DNA from: Gammaproteobacteria bacterium
GTDB lineage: Bacteria > Pseudomonadota > Gammaproteobacteria > Pseudomonadales > Pseudohongiellaceae
Length of the DNA stretch: 64,000 bases
Direction of reading: 5' to 3'
Assembly (NCBI GenBank): GCA_041395725.1
Contig: JAWKZW010000001.1
Coordinates: 4,972,046-5,036,045, forward strand
Under the pieces are notes generated by a model. The model was not told where the DNA came from. It worked only from the letters and a program-made list of their open reading frames with translations, and made no database searches. The translations under genes and the position numbers were made by a program. This document shows, in pieces, positions 60,965-64,000 of this stretch (the first letter of the stretch is position 1; every line of letters begins with the position of its first letter).

Positions 60965-61424
60965 TAGCATGTACCTTCTTGTTTTTTTAGAGTTTTTTAT
61001 AGTTTTAGCCTTGCTGAAGGCCACTACTCCGCTGAAAATTCTGCCTTTTTGAATTGAATTGTGCAAGTAGGCAATTAGATTGCCATCTGAGCACTACCAC
61101 AGACATCAATCCCAATGCCCGGGGTCAACCGGCTGCAATACCCACAGAATAAAACAGGGCCATCTGCCGGCCGTTCTGCGGCCAGCCAGCTGCAAAGCAA
61201 TACAGCCTGGTCCAGCCATACTGTCGCGCCAGTCGGGGTGCCGGCCAGCTGACCTATCAGTCAATAACTGCCATCCAACAAACCACAGGGCACGCCAGGC
61301 TCAGACATCAATGCCTCCCGAAATTTTCTACCTCCGAATCAGCCTCCCTCAAACCACAACACAATTTGGCTTGAAAGTCGGATTGAAAACTGAAATAGTA
61401 ATCGCACTTTTTACAGGAGACGAC
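60965..61424. other. Intergenic region upstream of the operon and the next exported protein
   Basis: 460 bp between divergent genes, with no credible gene. It probably holds the operon promoter. The longer open frame over 61080-61424 is not coding-like and joins the next gene only as an upstream extension. Confidence 0.5.
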
Positions 61425-61865
61425 ATGAAAACCCTAATCTACAGCGTTATCTTTTACTTCGCGCTCGTGAACGCGTCAAATGCCCAGATAATGGAGATGA
61501 ATGGTAGCTGGGAGTTAAACCCGGAAAAGACCATTGGGCCCAGCCCTGTCCAGGAGACGCTGGTATTCGACATAAAACCAGGCACCCAGGCTTATGTGAT
61601 GACCTCGGTCGATGCCGACGGCAGCGAGGGGCTCAATGCCTGGGAGATTCCCTACGATGGAAAAGACCACGCGACTAAAATAGCCGGGGCAACCGCCTCG
61701 ATACGTCGCATTGGAGAAAAAACCGAGTTTGTGGTCAACAAGACCGATGGCCGCATTACATCGACCTACACGCGAGTGCTTGTAGATGATGACCGTACCA
61801 TCATGTCTATTGGACGAAACGGCGAAGGTAAGATCCTGTGGGTGAGAGTCTTCGAAAAACTGTAA
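61425..61865 (+). CDS. Small exported protein of unknown function
   Basis: 146 residues. The ATG at 61425 has GGAG 5 nt upstream and opens a signal peptide (KTLIYSVIFYFALVNASNA). The mature protein is short and probably beta-rich, in the style of a lipocalin-like or secreted stress domain (MNGSWELNPEKTIGPSPVQETLVFDIK... DRTIMSIGRNGEGKILWVRVFEKL). The opening MNGSWELN-(E/D)K resembles small proteins described as predicted DUFs in Gammaproteobacteria. No function. Confidence 0.78.
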   Translation: MKTLIYSVIFYFALVNASNAQIMEMNGSWELNPEKTIGPSPVQETLVFDIKPGTQAYVMTSVDADGSEGLNAWEIPYDGKDHATKIAGATASIRRIGEKTEFVVNKTDGRITSTYTRVLVDDDRTIMSIGRNGEGKILWVRVFEKL

Positions 61866-61976
61866 TGAGAACGTGATGCAGGCAGTGCACCGTTGTTATG
61901 TGCTAATTCCTTTAAACCAGTTCGACCCTGCTCCACTCTTAACAGCGTCGCTTTTAAAGACCTTAAAATAATTGGA

Positions 61977-62009
61977 GTCAGAGTAAAACTACTGTATTTT
62001 TACTCTGAC
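61977..62009. repeat. Palindrome GTCAGAGTAAAA (REP-like)
   Basis: Arms 61977-61988 and 61998-62009 are perfect 12-bp inverted complements with a 9-nt loop. Sequences of this type (TTGGGGTCAGAGTAAAAxx) are familiar next to REP-associated Y1 transposases; none is here. It lies between the convergent 61865 and 62019 genes and may act as a shared terminator. Confidence 0.6.
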
Positions 62010-62018
62010 CCTCTTAAT

Positions 62019-62633
62019 CTAGTCGGCTCTCCTGACGGAGCCGTCCCCGTACTCCGGAATGTTCCGCTGGAAAACCTGCCAGTAGTGCCGTATTCCGGTG
62101 ATACTTTCATTCCCCTGTGAATCGACTTCCCTGGTGACAGGATCTCTACCGATCAACCTGGCAACCTCGGCACGATCGGCAAGCAGTACCACCGTCATCT
62201 CGTAGATTTTGCCGTCAATCTTCATGCGTACGCGCGGGTCGCGCTCGATGTTGGCCCACCACCGCTTCGAATGGGGAAACTCTTTTTCCAGCCTGAAGTC
62301 CTGCTCGCTTCCGCCTATGTACAGTCTGTCAGCGCGCGGTGTGGCATTGATTGTGACTGAGTGTGGAATTCCGTACCAGGTGCGGGTTTCCAGCATGATG
62401 GTATTTCCCCGAAGCGGATCATTGACCTGGTTTATCCAGTCCCAGTTCGAGACGGGTTCCCGAACTGTGTCCCCGGAGAGCCACAGCCCCGGCCAGGCAG
62501 TGCGGCCACTCTCAATAAATGCCTGACTGCCAGGATCGATATAGCGGGGGTCGAGACCGGTCTCGCGCAGGACCAGCAACAATCCAAGCACGGCGACAAC
62601 AATAATCAGCAGGCCAGTTTTCAGGGTTCTCAT
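62019..62633 (-). CDS. Membrane-anchored protein, possible split-barrel oxidoreductase-like
   Basis: 204 residues. One N-terminal membrane helix (LLIIVVAVLGLLLVL) anchors a periplasmic domain. AAGGA is 7 nt before the ATG. The segment SKRWWANIERDPRVRMKIDGKIYEMTVVLLADRAEVARLIGRDP resembles the deazaflavin/PNPOx-like split barrel of F420 nitroreductase-type enzymes (WxxNIxxxPxVxxxxxG). Cofactor residues are not clear. An insertion element lies 55 bp upstream of the start, inside its probable promoter. Confidence 0.65.
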   Translation of the reverse strand: MRTLKTGLLIIVVAVLGLLLVLRETGLDPRYIDPGSQAFIESGRTAWPGLWLSGDTVREPVSNWDWINQVNDPLRGNTIMLETRTWYGIPHSVTINATPRADRLYIGGSEQDFRLEKEFPHSKRWWANIERDPRVRMKIDGKIYEMTVVLLADRAEVARLIGRDPVTREVDSQGNESITGIRHYWQVFQRNIPEYGDGSVRRAD

Positions 62634-62738
62634 CCGGTTATCCTTCCCTCTTTTTTTGAAAACGTTAACACAAACCCACGAAAAAGAATGAATCGCCCCG
62701 GTATTCCCGGAGACTCTATTCTTTGAGAGGATAGAGTA

Positions 62739-63059
62739 ATGAGTAGATCAAATCGATATGCCCCGGAAGTCCGGGAAAGGGCCGTACGCCTGGTACGGGA
62801 AGCGGAAAAAGAACACAGTTCTCAATGGGCAGCAATTCAATCGGTATCAGCCAAAATTGGTTGTACGCATGAGACGCTGCGCCGATGGGTTCGCCAGTCA
62901 GAACGGGATCAAGGCGAACGAGCTGGGCTGACAACGGATGAGAAGGCGCTACTGAAGCAGCTGCAACGTGAGAATCGGGAGCTGAAACAGGCTAACGAAA
63001 TCCTACGTAAGGCATCAGCTTTTTTCGCCCAGGCGGAGCTCGACCGCCGACCGAAGTGA
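62739..63059 (+). CDS. IS3-family transposase OrfA
   Basis: 106 residues. A helix-turn-helix (YAPEVRERAVRLVREAEKEHSSQWAAIQSVSAKIGCTHETLRRWVRQSE) is followed by a leucine-zipper-like coiled coil (LLKQLQRENRELKQANEILRKASAFF). The last part contains T TTT TTC at 63020-63026, a slip-type heptamer that would move ribosomes into the orfB frame for an OrfAB fusion. Confidence 0.93.
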   Translation: MSRSNRYAPEVRERAVRLVREAEKEHSSQWAAIQSVSAKIGCTHETLRRWVRQSERDQGERAGLTTDEKALLKQLQRENRELKQANEILRKASAFFAQAELDRRPK

Positions 63060-63961
63060 TGGTGTCGTTCATTGACGAACATCGAGATGCCCATGGGGTC
63101 GAGTCGATTTGCAAGCAGTTGCCAATCGCCCCGTCGACATATTACGAAGCCAAGGCACGCCAGACCGATCCATCAAGGTTACCGGCCAGAGCACATCGAG
63201 ATGCAGAGCTGATACCTGAGATTGTCCGTGTATTTGAAGACAACTTTCAGGTCTATGGTGCCAGGAAGATCTGGCGGCAATTGAACCGGGAGAATTGGGA
63301 AGTGGCCCGGTGCACGGTGGAACGTTTGATGGCGCAACTTGGTATTTCAGGCGCAATCCGCGGCGGCAAGAAATACCGCACGACGATCCCTGATGAGTCA
63401 GCAGACAGACCTGCTGACCTGGTGCAACGCCAGTTCAGGGCCGATCGACCGAACCAGCTTTGGGTTGCAGATTTTACCTACGTCGCTACCTGGACCGGTG
63501 TGGTCTATGTAGCTTTCGTCATTGATGTATTCGCACGTCGAATCGTGGGATGGCGGGTGTCGCGCTCCATGAAAGCGGAGCTGGTGCTGGATGCCCTGGA
63601 GCAGGCATTATGGGCTCGAGGAAATACTGAGGGACTCATCCATCACAGTGATCGAGGTAGTCAATATTTGGCCATACGATACACCGAACGACTTGCCGAA
63701 TCAGGCATACAGTGTTCTGTGGGCACAACAGGTGACTCTTATGACAATGCCCTGGCGGAGTCTATCATCGGCTTGTATAAAACGGAGGTAATTCATCGAC
63801 ACGGGCCTTGGAAATCGATTGATCCGGTGGAATATTCCACCCTGGAATGGGTAGACTGGTTCAATCAGCGCAGGCTACTTGGCCCAATCGGTGATGTACC
63901 ACCTGTGGAGTTTGAGCAGACTTACTATGAACAGCTGGAAGAGTCAGCCAGCGTACCCTGA
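63056..63961 (+). CDS. IS3-family transposase OrfB (DDE integrase core)
   Basis: 301 residues. The rve core carries the catalytic triad: Asp in VADFTY, Asp in IHHSDRGSQY and Glu in NALAESIIGLYKTEVI. The N-terminal HTH_21 region (YGARKIWRQLNRENWEVARCTVERLM) is also standard. It overlaps orfA by 4 bp (GTGA), and the GTG at 63056 may allow independent initiation, but production as an OrfAB frameshift fusion is expected. The reading frame is intact. Confidence 0.95.
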   Translation: MMVSFIDEHRDAHGVESICKQLPIAPSTYYEAKARQTDPSRLPARAHRDAELIPEIVRVFEDNFQVYGARKIWRQLNRENWEVARCTVERLMAQLGISGAIRGGKKYRTTIPDESADRPADLVQRQFRADRPNQLWVADFTYVATWTGVVYVAFVIDVFARRIVGWRVSRSMKAELVLDALEQALWARGNTEGLIHHSDRGSQYLAIRYTERLAESGIQCSVGTTGDSYDNALAESIIGLYKTEVIHRHGPWKSIDPVEYSTLEWVDWFNQRRLLGPIGDVPPVEFEQTYYEQLEESASVP

Positions 63962-64000
63962 CTCACACAAAAGGGTCTCCGGTGTTCCCGGGGCGATTCA

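Larger units (their letters stand above)
62689..64000 (+). mobile_element. IS3-family insertion sequence, intact (1312 bp, right end at the window edge)
   Basis: Ends are inverted repeats: 62689-62716 and 63973-64000, matching at 23 of 28 positions, beginning TGAATCGCCCC and ending GGGGCGATTCA. The TG...CA ends, two overlapping ORFs and the DDE integrase core fit the IS3 family. A target duplication cannot be judged because the right flank is outside the window. The element lies just upstream of the gene at 62019-62633. Confidence 0.93.

Overview
The window looks like a chromosomal stretch of a free-living, probably marine or halotolerant gammaproteobacterium. The support is the housekeeping set (rdgC, recQ, tex, rhlE, glcB, sdaA, selO), the gamma-type aguA-aguB pair, a sucrose-osmolyte operon of the kind known from halotolerant methylotrophs, and many exported proteins (c-type cytochromes, M20 and M48 peptidases, NHL propellers, DUF1552/DUF1592 proteins). 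No rRNA, tRNA, CRISPR array or prophage was seen. Lineage is inferred from gene content only.

Layout. 0-5 kb: the end of a DUF4188 gene, selO, exported unknowns and a NYN/OST-HTH protein. 5.2-11.1 kb: a tight sps-spp-fructokinase-amylosucrase operon for sucrose synthesis and turnover. 11.2-23.6 kb: a mixed region with a MITE-like repeat, a methyltransferase, rhlE, transglutaminase-like and trypsin-like proteins, an acid phosphatase, a PAL-like NHL propeller, a HerA-like ATPase, an M20 peptidase, a metallo-beta-lactamase-fold enzyme, and MaoC and VOC proteins. 23.6-30.1 kb: an ABC exporter, a very large TIR protein carrying two TolB-like/TPR modules, a membrane protein and a VIT-type metal transporter. 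30.1-31.9 kb: a repeat-rich island around one small exported protein. 31.9-39.1 kb: M48 lipoprotein, a thioredoxin-like/cytochrome c/copper monooxygenase fusion, two further c-type cytochromes, rdgC, a winged-helix protein with a dead nucleotidyltransferase-like domain, and an 8-bp tandem array. 39.2-55.3 kb: mainly metabolic and information-processing genes (tex, recQ, FMO/GST pair, aguAB, glcB, sdaA). 55.4-61 kb: a four-gene, end-overlapping operon of exported proteins of unknown function (novel exported protein, DUF1592-type cytochrome, Tat-exported DUF1552 protein, repeat-containing secreted protein). 61.4-64 kb: two small exported or anchored proteins and an intact IS3-family element ending at the window edge.

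How the genes work together. The sucrose operon can make sucrose 6-phosphate, dephosphorylate it, and later split or polymerise sucrose and phosphorylate the fructose. aguA and aguB convert agmatine to putrescine. The cytochromes, the copper monooxygenase fusion and the DUF1592 protein suggest a periplasm rich in redox enzymes. The best candidates for undescribed biology are the TIR double-module protein, the four-gene DUF1592/DUF1552 operon, the copper monooxygenase fusion (with a PAL-like propeller elsewhere in the window), and several repeat families: six related copies or half-copies of one palindromic motif, a 26-bp inverted-repeat element with a truncated second copy, and 6-, 8- and 13-bp tandem arrays.
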